64,000 bases of DNA from an uncultured Flavobacteriaceae bacterium (GCA_947500525.1 CANMSH010000003.1:1-64000), one strand, 5' to 3'. Numbered from the stretch's first letter, positions 46,868 to 56,710 are shown. Notes: generated from the sequence alone by a model not told the origin. Program-made: numbers and translations.

Positions 46868-48208
46868 ATGAAATTTAATTATTACACCACATCAAAGAAA
46901 GTATTGTTCTTATTAATAGGAGCAATTCTATTAAGCTCAACAACATCATGTATCGTTTATCGTGATACAACTTCTACTGAAGACGATGGTATTTATGCTT
47001 CTGATGATAACAGAAGAGTTAAGAAAGAAGTTGCCGTAGTTACACAAACGCAAAGAAATGGATCTAAATATCAAGATTATTTTAAGCGAGAAGCACAGCA
47101 ATATGAGAACATTGAAGATACCGATATCATTACTGATATAGATTCTTTAGGTTATGGAGACGATGAATATTATCAAGATGAGCAATACACTCGTGGAAAT
47201 TCTCCTTGGGAGTATACTGATCGTACAGACGTAATTATTAATACAAACGTTGGCTGGGGCGGAGGCTTTGGCTGGGGTGGTTTTAATCGTTGGGGTCTTG
47301 GTTGGGGTCGTGGCTTCGGTTGGGGCGGCTTGTATGATTCTTGGTATGGTGGCGGATATTATGGTTTAGGTGGATTCTATTGTCCTCCATTTTATGGTGC
47401 TGGTTATGGATATGGCTTTAACAATTGGTATGGCGGTGGATATTATGGCTATAGACCTTTTTATTCAAGATATCGCGGATATGGAAACTATTATGGTAGA
47501 GGTAATAGTTTTAATAGAGGATTTAGAACAGCTTATGGTAGAAGATATGACACTAATAGAAGAGGTATAGGAAGAAGTACTGTAAACCGAAGAGGCTCTA
47601 GTGTTTTAAATAGAAGAAACAGTGCATTGGCTTCAAGAAGAAACACATCTTCTTCAATATCAAGAAGAGGGTCTTCAGGCGTGCGCAGAAGTTCAACAAA
47701 TGGCTTACGCAGATCTTCATCTAATGCCATTAGTAGAAATAGAAGTTCAGCGATTAGAAGTAATAATGGAGTTAGACGCTCAACAAGCAGTGCAGTACGT
47801 CGTGGAGGATCAAGAGCTAATGTAGCTTCAAGATATGGAGTAACACGAAGCGGGTCTAGGGCTTATTCTGGTACACGTAACAATGCTATCAGAGGAACTA
47901 GAAGTGCACAAACAAGAAGTAGAGCAAATTACTCAAACAGAAGCAGCAATGGCGTACGAAGTAATTCCTCGTCAAGTAGAAGAAATTATAGTAGTGGTAA
48001 TCGTACCAGAAATTATAACTCGAGAAGCAGAAGCAGTGCTCCTAGAAATTATAACTCTAGAAGTAGATCGAGTAGCAATAGAAGCAGTGTTAGGTCTTCT
48101 TCTCCTTCGAGAAGCAGAAGTAGTAGCCGAGCTTCGTCATCTTCGTCAAGAAGTTCATCAAGATCAACAACCTCCCGAAGTAGTTCAAGACGTTCAAGTA
48201 GAAGATAA
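46868..48208 (+). CDS. Lipoprotein with Gly/Trp/Tyr-rich core and Arg-Ser-rich tail
   Basis: The 446-residue protein has an N-terminal signal with a lipobox-like end (LSSTTSC, Cys at about 28), so it is probably a lipoprotein. Three sections are visible: an acidic region (~30-125), a Gly/Trp/Tyr-rich region (~130-225; repeats such as GWGGGFGWGG and YGGGYYG), and a ~220-residue tail almost made of Arg, Ser and Asn (RRSSRR-like). The tail is extremely basic and likely unstructured. I recognise no functional domain. The tail could bind polyanions such as LPS, DNA or RNA. It ends 19 bp before the OMPP1 gene, so co-expression is possible. Confidence 0.7.
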   Translation: MKFNYYTTSKKVLFLLIGAILLSSTTSCIVYRDTTSTEDDGIYASDDNRRVKKEVAVVTQTQRNGSKYQDYFKREAQQYENIEDTDIITDIDSLGYGDDEYYQDEQYTRGNSPWEYTDRTDVIINTNVGWGGGFGWGGFNRWGLGWGRGFGWGGLYDSWYGGGYYGLGGFYCPPFYGAGYGYGFNNWYGGGYYGYRPFYSRYRGYGNYYGRGNSFNRGFRTAYGRRYDTNRRGIGRSTVNRRGSSVLNRRNSALASRRNTSSSISRRGSSGVRRSSTNGLRRSSSNAISRNRSSAIRSNNGVRRSTSSAVRRGGSRANVASRYGVTRSGSRAYSGTRNNAIRGTRSAQTRSRANYSNRSSNGVRSNSSSSRRNYSSGNRTRNYNSRSRSSAPRNYNSRSRSSSNRSSVRSSSPSRSRSSSRASSSSSRSSSRSTTSRSSSRRSSRR

Positions 48209-48227
48209 AAATTAAACAACACATTTT

Positions 48228-49568
48228 ATGAAAAAGTTACTTTTCCTATTAGGAGGAATTTTATCCTCCCTGGCAATTAATGCCCAAGTTTTAGATTATA
48301 ATCAAATAGGTGTGCTCTTTGCGGGCGATGACAATAACGGTACAGCACGATATAACGCGATGGGTGGAGCTTTTGGTGCACTCGGAGGAGATATTTCTGG
48401 TGTAGATATCAATCCAGCTGGTTTGGCCGTGTTCAAAAAAACACAGTTTAGTGGAACACTAGGCTTATTTAATACTGATATTACCTCGAATTTTTATGGT
48501 AATTCTCTAGAGACAAATAACGATAAATTAGATCTTACCCAATTTGGAGGTGTACTTGTTTTAAATGGAAGTCGTCATATTGGAGCTCGAAAAGTTGCTA
48601 TTGGATTTAACTATACACGCAGTAGAGATTTTGAAAGTAGTTGGTCGACCAGGGGAAACAGTGGTTTCGCTCCTATTACCGATTTTTACGATCCAGATCT
48701 TTTATATCCAAATGCGGAGGAGCAGTCTTTTAGAAACTTTACGGATGGCAGTAATGATAAATTATCTATTACATTTGCTTCGCAACCCAATGACAAACTC
48801 TATATAGGAGCCGGTGTTTCAACTTATAATTTAGATTACTACCAATCTACCGTTGCCGAAGAATTTAATAGTGATGACGATGGTAATACCTTTGATGTAA
48901 ATGCAGCCGAAGAATTGATAACTATAGGAAACGGAATTTCTTTTAACGTTGGTTTGATTGCAAAACCTTCACAAGAAGTACGATTAGGAGTGGCCTATCA
49001 ATCACCTGTATGGTATGAGTTATCTGAAGAATCAATCGTTCAAGAAGACCAATTGTTTTTTAATGATCAATTAGATCCGTCAACAGGAGGAGCTACACGT
49101 AATGTGTTTGATTATAGATTAACAACTCCTTCAAGATTAACAGGTAGTTTTGCCTATCTTTTCGGAAGAGAAGGCTTGATTAGTTTTGACTATACTTATA
49201 AGAATTACAAAAACATTCAGTTAAGACCTGGCAATGAATTTGTAAACGAAAACCAGAATTTTGAAACAGATTTAAAAGCAACTTCACAATTTAAAGTAGG
49301 TGCTGAATGGCGTATTGACAATGTTAGTTTGAGAGGTGGTTATTTGTTTGAAGAAAGCCCTTTTGCAGATGCCATCGATACTGATCATATTTCGGGATAT
49401 TCTTTTGGTGTAGGCTTTAAACTAAACCCAGGAATGAAAATAGATCTTGCATATCAAAATAGAACAAATACAGACGTATATAATTTCTTAAATACTGATG
49501 GTGCTGATCCGGTGGAATTAGACATTAACAATGACAAAATCACCGCTACCGTAGTGTTTACCTTTTAA
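48228..49568 (+). CDS. OMPP1/FadL/TodX-family outer-membrane transporter
   Basis: The 446-residue protein has a signal peptide ending NAQV. Family features: ARYNAMGGAFGALGGDISGVDINPAGLAVFKKTQFS (in parts), a long series of alternating barrel strands, RLTGSFAYLFG, and a final hydrophobic strand ending TATVVFTF. FadL-type barrels take up long-chain fatty acids or other hydrophobic compounds; the substrate here is unknown. Confidence 0.9.
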   Translation: MKKLLFLLGGILSSLAINAQVLDYNQIGVLFAGDDNNGTARYNAMGGAFGALGGDISGVDINPAGLAVFKKTQFSGTLGLFNTDITSNFYGNSLETNNDKLDLTQFGGVLVLNGSRHIGARKVAIGFNYTRSRDFESSWSTRGNSGFAPITDFYDPDLLYPNAEEQSFRNFTDGSNDKLSITFASQPNDKLYIGAGVSTYNLDYYQSTVAEEFNSDDDGNTFDVNAAEELITIGNGISFNVGLIAKPSQEVRLGVAYQSPVWYELSEESIVQEDQLFFNDQLDPSTGGATRNVFDYRLTTPSRLTGSFAYLFGREGLISFDYTYKNYKNIQLRPGNEFVNENQNFETDLKATSQFKVGAEWRIDNVSLRGGYLFEESPFADAIDTDHISGYSFGVGFKLNPGMKIDLAYQNRTNTDVYNFLNTDGADPVELDINNDKITATVVFTF

Positions 49569-49647
49569 GAAAAAGCTCTTTTAAAATTTTAACTAAATTT
49601 TTTGCTTTTTCGGTACAATAAAAAAGAAGAATTAGCAGTTAAAGTAG

Positions 49648-49713
49648 ATGTCTATGTTTAACGTAGGTATTAATACCGTAATTATTACGGCAATTATGGT
49701 TATTGGATTGTAA
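49648..49713 (+). CDS. Possible 21-residue hydrophobic micropeptide
   Basis: A short frame ATG TCT ATG TTT ... TTG TAA reads MSMFNVGINTVIITAIMVIGL, which would be a single membrane-spanning segment. It sits alone in the 249-bp gap between the OMPP1 gene and the glycosylase gene, 27 bp before a terminator, and has no clear ribosome-binding site. Such a short frame can occur by chance; the even hydrophobicity and terminator position are the only support. Confidence 0.2.
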   Translation: MSMFNVGINTVIITAIMVIGL

Positions 49714-49739
49714 TTTAGAGTTTTTATACAGTAACTGAG

Positions 49740-49770
49740 GCCTGAGCATTTTTTGCTCGGGCTTTTATTT
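49740..49770 (+). terminator. Terminator before the glycosylase gene
   Basis: 9-bp stem GCCTGAGCA / TGCTCGGGC (one G-T pair) with a 5-T loop, then TTTTATTTT. Confidence 0.75.
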
Positions 49771-49817
49771 TATAGAATGTTATAAAACAACGTATAAACT
49801 TCATACTTTTATACTTC

Positions 49818-50480
49818 ATGTTTTTACACAAGCATCCATACAAACCTTTCATTCCTAAAAACAGTACTAAGCTAATTGTTGGCACCTTACCTCCTCCTCG
49901 TTTCTCAACAAACAATCTCGTAGAAGGCGATATAGATTTTTGCTATGGAAGTAAAAACGGACAACTTTGGAAAATCATTGATCGCATTTTTAATTTAGAG
50001 TTTGTCTATGAAACTTCTGCAAAAGCTATCAAACAACGAAAGAATTTTTTAATTAAACAGTCTATTGGCATTTGCGATATCGTAGAAAGTTGTCATCGAG
50101 AAAAAATTGATGCTTCTGATTTAGGTATGCAAAATGTACAGCTGAGAGATGTTCTTAGTTATATTAAGAAACATACTAGCGTTACAACATTATTATTTAC
50201 AGGAGGCAATAGTAAAAACGGACCCGAATATTTCTTTAGAAAGCATCTAAAAGAATACGGTTTGAAATTAGAAATAGTCTCAAATATAGTGCCTCGAATA
50301 CATCAATTTACGTTTGATCAAAGAATACTAAAAACGGTATCACTTACCGCACCTTCTGGTGCCGCTAATCGTGCAGTTGGAAGCATGGAACTCTACAAAA
50401 AAATGAAAGATGAAAATCCTACGTTTACAACATTTGATTTTAGGGTTTTACAGTACGAAAACTTCTTAAAAGAAAAATAA
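49818..50480 (+). CDS. Uracil-DNA-glycosylase-fold protein
   Basis: The 220-residue protein resembles the MUG/UDG superfamily: LIVGTLPPPRFS near the start (motif 1), FCYGSKNGQLWKIID, IGICDIVESCHREK, and TAPSGAANRA near the end. It probably removes damaged or deaminated bases from DNA in the cytoplasm. The exact lesion specificity cannot be read. It is a single-gene unit behind a terminator. Confidence 0.78.
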   Translation: MFLHKHPYKPFIPKNSTKLIVGTLPPPRFSTNNLVEGDIDFCYGSKNGQLWKIIDRIFNLEFVYETSAKAIKQRKNFLIKQSIGICDIVESCHREKIDASDLGMQNVQLRDVLSYIKKHTSVTTLLFTGGNSKNGPEYFFRKHLKEYGLKLEIVSNIVPRIHQFTFDQRILKTVSLTAPSGAANRAVGSMELYKKMKDENPTFTTFDFRVLQYENFLKEK

Positions 50481-50540
50481 TTCCATCTTTATGTGATTTT
50501 TTTAACACATGCTACACTAATAAAATGAAATCAAGTTTAA

Positions 50541-51041
50541 ATGCAAGATAAAAAGGCGTTTGTAGCAATTATTAAAGAGAATGAAGGGATTATTTACAAA
50601 ATAACCCGTGTTTATACTGATACTGGAGAAGATCAAAAAGATCTATATCAAGATGTCGTATATCAATTATGGAAAGCTTTCGATTCGTTTAAAGGACATT
50701 CAAAAATAAGTACATGGATCTACCGAATTACGCTCAATACAGCCATCGCATACTTGAATAAAAGTAAGAGAAGGGTTAAACAAGTACGTCTAAACTTTGA
50801 ATTACTAAATCCGATTGACAAAAAAGATACCTTAACTGAAGAACGTCTGACGGCATTGTACGCCATGATTAAACAACTAAACGTAATAGAGAAAGGAATA
50901 ATTGTTCTTTTTTTGGAGGGTAAATCGTACCAAGAAATTGCGACGATAACTGGTTTTTCAAGCTCGAATGTAGGCACAAGACTCTCTCGAATAAAAACCA
51001 AATTAAAAAAAACATTAAAAACGAATATGTATGGAACTTGA
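50541..51041 (+). CDS. ECF-type RNA polymerase sigma factor
   Basis: The 166-residue protein has sigma region 2 (DLYQDVVYQLWKAFDSFKGHSKISTWIYRITLNTA in parts) and region 4 (LFLEGKSYQEIATITGFSSSNVGTRLSRIKTKLK). The downstream gene overlaps it by 11 bp and encodes a membrane protein, the usual place of an anti-sigma factor. The regulon is unknown. Confidence 0.92.
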   Translation: MQDKKAFVAIIKENEGIIYKITRVYTDTGEDQKDLYQDVVYQLWKAFDSFKGHSKISTWIYRITLNTAIAYLNKSKRRVKQVRLNFELLNPIDKKDTLTEERLTALYAMIKQLNVIEKGIIVLFLEGKSYQEIATITGFSSSNVGTRLSRIKTKLKKTLKTNMYGT

Positions 51042-51633
51042 AGAAATGAAAACGCTTTGGCGAGAAATGAGTGTACAAATAGATGAACAAAAACAATTAA
51101 CAGATGCGCTAATTATGGATATGACACAGCAAAAATATACGCAAAAATTTGGTAAAATAACTACCTATGAAACGGTAGGAGCAGTTATTTGTTTTACGAT
51201 CGCGCTGTTCTTAATTATCAATTTTAATCGATTAGATACTTGGTATTTAATTTCTTGTGGCATCTTTACTTTAGGTTATCTAATCACCCTTCCCATACTA
51301 GTTTTACGTTCGTTAAAAAGTATAAAAAGTATACATATTGGTCGCAATAGTTATAAGGAAAGTATTATAGGTTTTGCAAAAGCAAAAAAACACCTCCTTC
51401 TTATTCAAAAATTAGGTATCTATTGTAATTTTATTCTGTTCTTAACGTGTATACCTGTTGCTTCCAAACTATTAGGCAACAAGGATATTTTTCTTACGGG
51501 TGGAAGTTTATGGAAGTATGGTTTCATACTTATTACGACAATTGTGATGATTTTCGTCTCCAAATGGGGATATCGATGCTATAAAAATATGATCAATTCG
51601 GCAGAAAATATACTAAAGGAATTAGAAGATTAA
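51031..51633 (+). CDS. Membrane protein, probable partner (anti-sigma-like) of the ECF sigma factor
   Basis: The 200-residue protein has a cytoplasmic N-terminal ~50 residues (LEEMKTLWREMSVQIDEQ), two adjacent membrane helices (about 50-68 and 73-92), a linker, and two more helices (~125-145, ~155-175). No zinc-anti-sigma (HxxxCxxC) motif is present. Its overlap with the sigma factor gene by 11 bp implies joint regulation. The opening LEEMKTLWxEM is common in flavobacterial proteins beside ECF factors. The function is inferred from context. Confidence 0.6.
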   Translation: MELEEMKTLWREMSVQIDEQKQLTDALIMDMTQQKYTQKFGKITTYETVGAVICFTIALFLIINFNRLDTWYLISCGIFTLGYLITLPILVLRSLKSIKSIHIGRNSYKESIIGFAKAKKHLLLIQKLGIYCNFILFLTCIPVASKLLGNKDIFLTGGSLWKYGFILITTIVMIFVSKWGYRCYKNMINSAENILKELED

Positions 51634-51649
51634 CATTTTTGATATTAAA

Positions 51650-51681
51650 AAGCCCATAACTCTATTTAGAACTATGGGCTT
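51650..51681. terminator. Terminator between convergent genes
   Basis: 9-bp stem AAGCCCATA / TATGGGCTT with a longer AT-rich loop. It lies between the sigma-partner gene and odhB, which converge. Confidence 0.6.
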
Positions 51682-51702
51682 CTATAAAATTTATTTTAAA
51701 GA

Positions 51703-52911
51703 CTACATCTCTAACGCCTTTTTTGGATTATTATCCATTAAAATTTCTACCGGATTTTCTAGAGCTTCTTTTATTGCCACTAAAAACCCTACAGATTCAC
51801 GACCATCAATTATTCTATGATCATATGAAAGTGCTACATACATTATTGGCTGTATCACAACTTGACCATCAACGGCCATAGGTCTATTTACAATATTATG
51901 CATTCCTAAAATGGCACTTTGTGGAGGGTTTATAATTGGCGTAGATAGCATTGATCCAAAAACACCACCATTTGTAATTGTAAAAGTACCTCCTGTCATT
52001 TCATCAATGGTAATTTCTCCATCTCTAGCTCGAATCGCCAATCGTTTTACTTCAGATTCTACTCCTCTAAAACTTAGGTTCTCTGCATTTCTAATTACCG
52101 GAACCATTAATCCCTTAGGACCAGAAACAGCAATTGAAATATCTTGGAAATCATAAGACACCTTAAAATCTCCGTCAATCATTGAATTCACTTCTGGGTA
52201 CATTTGTAAAGCGCGCACTACTGCTTTTGTAAAAAAGCTCATAAAACCTAAACTTACTCCGTGCTTAGCTTTAAAATCCTCTTTAAATTCTTTACGTAAA
52301 TCAAAAATGGGTTGCATATTGACTTCATTGAAGGTAGTCAACATCGCAGTTTCGTTTTTCACAGAAACTAAGCGTTCAGCCACCTTTCGACGTAACATAG
52401 ATAATTTTTTACGTTCGCTTCCTCTTGCACCTCCTGATGTTGGAGTTCCCATACTTGGTGATGCTTTTACCGCGTCATCCTTTGTAATTCTACCATCGCG
52501 ACCTGTTCCTTTCACGGTGTTCGCTGAAATACCTTTTTCATCAAGTATTTTTTTCGCAGCTGGTGAAGCAGTACCGCTAGCATATGTTGTTTTAGTAGCT
52601 ACTGGTTTTTCTTCCTTTTTAGGAGCTTCTGTCTTTTCTTCTTTGGCCGGTGCTGAATCTCCGGCAGGTTTTGCAGCGCTCGTATCTATATGACATACAA
52701 CAGCACCTACTTCTACGGCATCGCCTTCTTCCGCTTTCAACGTAATAATACCACTTTCCTCAGCAGGTAATTCTAATGTTGCTTTATCAGAATCTACTTC
52801 GGCAATAGCCTGATCTTTCTCTACATAATCTCCATCTTCTACTAACCATGTTGCAATTTCTACTTCGGTAATTGATTCCCCCGGAGAAGGGACTTTCATT
52901 TCTAAAACCAT
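51703..52911 (-). CDS. odhB: 2-oxoglutarate dehydrogenase E2 (dihydrolipoyllysine succinyltransferase)
   Basis: The 402-residue E2 has a lipoyl domain ([17 protein letters not shown], with the lipoyl lysine at about 44), an Ala/Pro/Lys-rich hinge, and a peripheral-subunit-binding domain ([26 protein letters not shown]). The catalytic domain ends in [17 protein letters not shown]. It transfers succinyl to CoA. The gene lies downstream of odhA on the same strand, with an M23 peptidase gene inserted between them. Confidence 0.95.
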   Translation of the reverse strand: MVLEMKVPSPGESITEVEIATWLVEDGDYVEKDQAIAEVDSDKATLELPAEESGIITLKAEEGDAVEVGAVVCHIDTSAAKPAGDSAPAKEEKTEAPKKEEKPVATKTTYASGTASPAAKKILDEKGISANTVKGTGRDGRITKDDAVKASPSMGTPTSGGARGSERKKLSMLRRKVAERLVSVKNETAMLTTFNEVNMQPIFDLRKEFKEDFKAKHGVSLGFMSFFTKAVVRALQMYPEVNSMIDGDFKVSYDFQDISIAVSGPKGLMVPVIRNAENLSFRGVESEVKRLAIRARDGEITIDEMTGGTFTITNGGVFGSMLSTPIINPPQSAILGMHNIVNRPMAVDGQVVIQPIMYVALSYDHRIIDGRESVGFLVAIKEALENPVEILMDNNPKKALEM

Positions 52912-52914
52912 TAT

Positions 52915-53625
52915 TTATTCTTTTATGTTCGGTAAATTTTTATCAATATTCTTTATAAAATCTTCCTTTACAGGGAAATAATCCTTTTTTATACTTCCGT
53001 TCACCACGATCTCATCAAAATATAATTTTGCTCCTGTAGCTTCTAATAATTCTACAGTATTTTGCAATTGCAAATGCAGGTGTGCCATGGTAGAATTACC
53101 ACTGTTACCGCATTGTGCAATTACTTGACCTTTTTTGACTTCATCTCCTTCTTTTATCTTGATTGAATTCTCTTTCAAATGCGCAAACAAAAGATATTCT
53201 TTATTAGTCGTTTCTAAGACAATGGTATTTCCAGATATATCTTTTTTATTTTCTATGCCAGGAATATTATCCTTCACACCTCTAATTACCTTCACTACTT
53301 TCGCATTACATGGAGCCATAATTTCTTTACCAAAAATAAAGTAACTACTATTTTGTTTAGCATCCCCTTCGTAGGGAGCTCCATTCGCCACCATTAATAT
53401 ATCTAACGCATATTGCTGATTTATATCTGCCATATGCTTATTTTGCTCAACCTTAGTCCCACCCCAAAAAACAAACGCCTCTTCTTTAAATGGCCATATC
53501 ATTTTGGTTGTGTTCCTTTTTAAAATAGGTTTATCAATTAATACGCCTTCTCCATTTTGCTTTCCTTCTTGAGCAAAAACTCCAGAATAAATTATATAAA
53601 GTACTATTAAGATTTTATATTTCAT
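52915..53625 (-). CDS. M23-family peptidase-like secreted protein
   Basis: The 236-residue protein has a signal peptide ending VFAQ and a LytM/M23 core: ALDILMVANG, IMAPCNAKVVKVIRGV, KGQVIAQCGNSGNSTMAHLHLQL. The C-terminal HxH ligands are present. At the first metal site the usual histidine before the Asp reads Gln (QQYALDI), so activity is uncertain; some M23 proteins of this sort use a more distant His or are inactive activators. Its position between odhA and odhB (3 bp from each) is unusual for a cell-wall protein and suggests simple co-transcription. Confidence 0.8.
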   Translation of the reverse strand: MKYKILIVLYIIYSGVFAQEGKQNGEGVLIDKPILKRNTTKMIWPFKEEAFVFWGGTKVEQNKHMADINQQYALDILMVANGAPYEGDAKQNSSYFIFGKEIMAPCNAKVVKVIRGVKDNIPGIENKKDISGNTIVLETTNKEYLLFAHLKENSIKIKEGDEVKKGQVIAQCGNSGNSTMAHLHLQLQNTVELLEATGAKLYFDEIVVNGSIKKDYFPVKEDFIKNIDKNLPNIKE

Positions 53626-53628
53626 AAT

Positions 53629-56358
53629 TTATTCAAACACTTTATCTATCACTCTTTTATGTCTTCTTTTAAATCTCGCACTAGACCCTGCTGCAGGTAC
53701 CGCATAGAACGGTCTAGATGCAACTTCTAATTGCACTAAATTAAAACGTTGCAACATATAACTCCATGCACCCATGTTTTGTGGCTCTTCTTGTGCCCAT
53801 ACATAGTTCTTTACATTCTTATATCTATCTATGACACTTTGCAATTTTTCTTCATGTAATGGGAAGAGTTGTTCAATTCTCACCAAGGCAATATCATCTC
53901 TTTCTAATTTCTCACGTTCGGCGAGCAGATCATAATAAAACTTACCAGTACAAAATACTAGCTTTTTAACCTTATCAGGATTGATTGTATCATCAATCAC
54001 CTCTTCGAAACCACCTTTAGACAAATCATCTAAGGTAGATACTGCTTTTGGATGACGTAGTAGACTTTTTGGGGTAAAGACTACCAAGGGTTTTCTAAAA
54101 TTACGCTTCATTTGACGACGTAATATGTGATAGATATTTGATGGAGTTGTACAATTCGCTACAATAATATTATCGATAGCACATAATTGTAAATAACGTT
54201 CCATACGCGCCGATGAATGCTCTGATCCTTGACCTTCATAACCATGCGGCAACAAGATAACAATACCATTTTGTAGTTTCCATTTATCTTCGGCCGCTGA
54301 GATATATTGATCAAACATTATTTGAGCACCATTGCTGAAATCACCAAATTGTGCTTCCCAAATCGTCAGTGCATTTGGATGCGCCATAGCATATCCATAA
54401 TCGAACCCTAATACACCATATTCTGATAATAGAGAGTTATAAATAAACATCTCTCCTTTATTCTTCGGATTTGTGTTCAATAAATTAATGCGTTCTTCAG
54501 AAATTTCATCTCTTAAAATCGCATGTCTATGACTAAATGTACCACGTTCTACGTCTTGACCAGAAATACGGATATCAAAACCTTCTTCTAGTAAACTACC
54601 ATAAGCTAAGGTCTCTGCCATTCCCCAATCCAATACATTATTATCAATCATTTTAGCACGATCTCCTAGAATACGCTCTGCTTTTCTTAAAAATTTCACA
54701 TCGTCAGGTACTGTTGAAACCACTTTCGCAATACCTTTTAAGTTTTTAGAAGCATACGTAGTATTTACTTCTGATAACATTTCTTCAACGCCAGCTCTCT
54801 CAAAACCTTTCCATGTGTTCTCCATAAAAGGTACTACCTTCGAAGAAGTATCTTGCTTCGACTTTTCATAATCTTCTTCTAACCTAGCCTTAAATTCGGC
54901 TATGATTTTCTTTTTATAATCCTCATCAATCACCCCTTGATCAATCAGTTGCTGCGCATAAATATCTCTTGGATTTTGATGCTTCGCAATAACTTTATAA
55001 AGTTTCGGTTGCGTAAAACGAGGTTCATCTCCTTCATTATGACCATATTTTCGATATCCCAATAGATCAATAAAAACATCACGTTTAAAACGCATTCTAA
55101 ATTCTAATGCCATTTCAGTAGCGTGCACCACTGCTTCGGCATCGTCAGCATTTACATGAAGCACAGGCGATAAGGTCACCTTACCAACATCTGTACAATA
55201 TGTACTCGATCGTGCATCTAAATAATTTGTAGTAAATCCGATTTGATTATTCACCACAATATGAATTGTACCTCCAGTTTTATAACCATTTAGCTGACTC
55301 ATTTGAATCACTTCATATACCACACCTTGACCGGCAATAGCTGCATCACCGTGCACCAATATTGGAACTACTTTTGAGTTATTCCCATTATAATGTTTAT
55401 CTATTTTAGCCCTCGTAATTCCCTCTACCACGGCATCAACCGTTTCTAGGTGTGACGGATTAGGACATAAATTCATTTTTATTTTCTTACCATTTTGATA
55501 GGTTTTATTTAAGGTCAACCCTAAATGGTATTTCACATCTCCATCAATACTATCATCTTCAAAATCTTTTCCTTCAAATTCACTAAACAAATCTCTCGGA
55601 GACTTTCTAAAGACATTAATCAGCGTACTCAAACGACCTCTATGTGCCATTCCTAGTACACATTCTTCTAAATCGAATTCGTTTACTGCTTTATAAAGCA
55701 CATTACTAATTGCTGGAATTAAGGCTTCTCCTCCTTCTAACGAAAATCGCTTTTGCCCTACATATTTAGTTTGTAAAAATTGTTCGAATGTAACTGCCTG
55801 ATTTAACTTCGAAAGGATGTACTTTTTCTTATCCGCAGAAAAGCTTGGGTGATTATCGTTTTCATTTAATCTATTTTGCCACCATTTTATCTCTTCTGGT
55901 TCTCTAATGTACATATACTCTACCCCAATAGAATCACAATAGATGGCTTCAACATGGCGTACAATTTCTTCTAAAGACCTACTTCCAATACCCAAAATTT
56001 CTCCAGCGTTAAAAACCGTACTTAAATCATCATTCGACAATCCAAAGTTTTCCAACGCTAATGAAGGTTCATAGCTTCTACGTTCTCTTACTGGGTTCGT
56101 TTTCGTAAACAAATGACCTCTAGATCGATAGCCATTAATTAATTCGATAACTTGAAATTCTTTGTGCACATGTGCAGGTACTTCTAGTCCTTCTATTTGA
56201 TCTTCTCCATTTAGCGAGTAGTTAGCATTTGCTAAGTCATATCCTTGAAAGAAGCTTCTCCAGCTCGGTTCAACGGCGTCTGGATTCACTAAATATTTTT
56301 CGTATAAATCGGCGATAAAGCCTGTATGTGCAGCGTTTAAAAACGAAAACCTATCCAT
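53629..56358 (-). CDS. odhA: 2-oxoglutarate dehydrogenase E1
   Basis: The 909-residue thiamine-diphosphate enzyme decarboxylates 2-oxoglutarate in the TCA cycle. It has the N-terminal FLNAAHTGFIADLYEKY helix, the GMAHRGRLSTLINVF motif, GDAAIAGQGVVYE, the TDP motif (GYRKYGHNEGDEP) and LPHGYEGQGSEHSSARMERYLQ. The ATG at 56358 (MDRFSFLNAAH) is preferred because the earlier in-frame start adds an unrelated hydrophobic stretch. It is the first gene of the odhA-M23-odhB unit. Confidence 0.96.
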   Translation of the reverse strand: MDRFSFLNAAHTGFIADLYEKYLVNPDAVEPSWRSFFQGYDLANANYSLNGEDQIEGLEVPAHVHKEFQVIELINGYRSRGHLFTKTNPVRERRSYEPSLALENFGLSNDDLSTVFNAGEILGIGSRSLEEIVRHVEAIYCDSIGVEYMYIREPEEIKWWQNRLNENDNHPSFSADKKKYILSKLNQAVTFEQFLQTKYVGQKRFSLEGGEALIPAISNVLYKAVNEFDLEECVLGMAHRGRLSTLINVFRKSPRDLFSEFEGKDFEDDSIDGDVKYHLGLTLNKTYQNGKKIKMNLCPNPSHLETVDAVVEGITRAKIDKHYNGNNSKVVPILVHGDAAIAGQGVVYEVIQMSQLNGYKTGGTIHIVVNNQIGFTTNYLDARSSTYCTDVGKVTLSPVLHVNADDAEAVVHATEMALEFRMRFKRDVFIDLLGYRKYGHNEGDEPRFTQPKLYKVIAKHQNPRDIYAQQLIDQGVIDEDYKKKIIAEFKARLEEDYEKSKQDTSSKVVPFMENTWKGFERAGVEEMLSEVNTTYASKNLKGIAKVVSTVPDDVKFLRKAERILGDRAKMIDNNVLDWGMAETLAYGSLLEEGFDIRISGQDVERGTFSHRHAILRDEISEERINLLNTNPKNKGEMFIYNSLLSEYGVLGFDYGYAMAHPNALTIWEAQFGDFSNGAQIMFDQYISAAEDKWKLQNGIVILLPHGYEGQGSEHSSARMERYLQLCAIDNIIVANCTTPSNIYHILRRQMKRNFRKPLVVFTPKSLLRHPKAVSTLDDLSKGGFEEVIDDTINPDKVKKLVFCTGKFYYDLLAEREKLERDDIALVRIEQLFPLHEEKLQSVIDRYKNVKNYVWAQEEPQNMGAWSYMLQRFNLVQLEVASRPFYAVPAAGSSARFKRRHKRVIDKVFE

Positions 56359-56548
56359 GTATATATGTTGTGATTGGTAGTTTAAAATATAATTAAACAA
56401 AAATACAATTAATTGCGTTAATATTAATCGCAAAATAGTAGGAATTATTATTTTTCGACTTCATTAAAAAAATATTTTATAAAGCTTGTAGAAATTATAA
56501 AAACGATTATATTTGCACTCGCAAAACACCAAATAGTGTTTTCTAAAC

Positions 56549-56622
56549 TCCTCCTTAGCTCAGTTGGTTAGAGCATCTGACTGTTAATCAGAGGGTCCTT
56601 GGTTCGAGCCCAAGAGGGGGAG
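56549..56622 (+). tRNA. tRNA-Asn (anticodon GTT)
   Basis: 74-nt cloverleaf: acceptor TCCTCCT/AGGGGGA (one T-G pair), D arm TTAGCTCAGTTGGTTAGAGC in two parts, anticodon stem TCTGA/TCAGA with loop CTGTTAA (anticodon GTT), T arm CTTGG-TTCGAGC-CCAAG, discriminator G. A terminator follows at 56633. The 3' part is duplicated downstream (56742-56769). Confidence 0.96.
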
Positions 56623-56632
56623 CAAAATTTAA

Positions 56633-56660
56633 AATCCGGTCGAAAGACTGGATTTTTTTT
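56633..56660 (+). terminator. Terminator after tRNA-Asn (copy 1)
   Basis: 9-bp stem AATCCGGTC / GACTGGATT (one G-T pair) with a GAAA tetraloop and a run of eight T. Confidence 0.85.
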
Positions 56661-56710
56661 GACATAAATTGGGCTCTCCCAAGCCTATGCACCAGCTGGC
56701 CCCTTCGTTA

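Noticed and set aside
47370..48215. Long frames overlapping the RS-rich lipoprotein on the same strand
   Set aside because: They arise from the repetitive AGA/AGT codons read in another frame and show biased Leu/Glu/Val strings without domain features.
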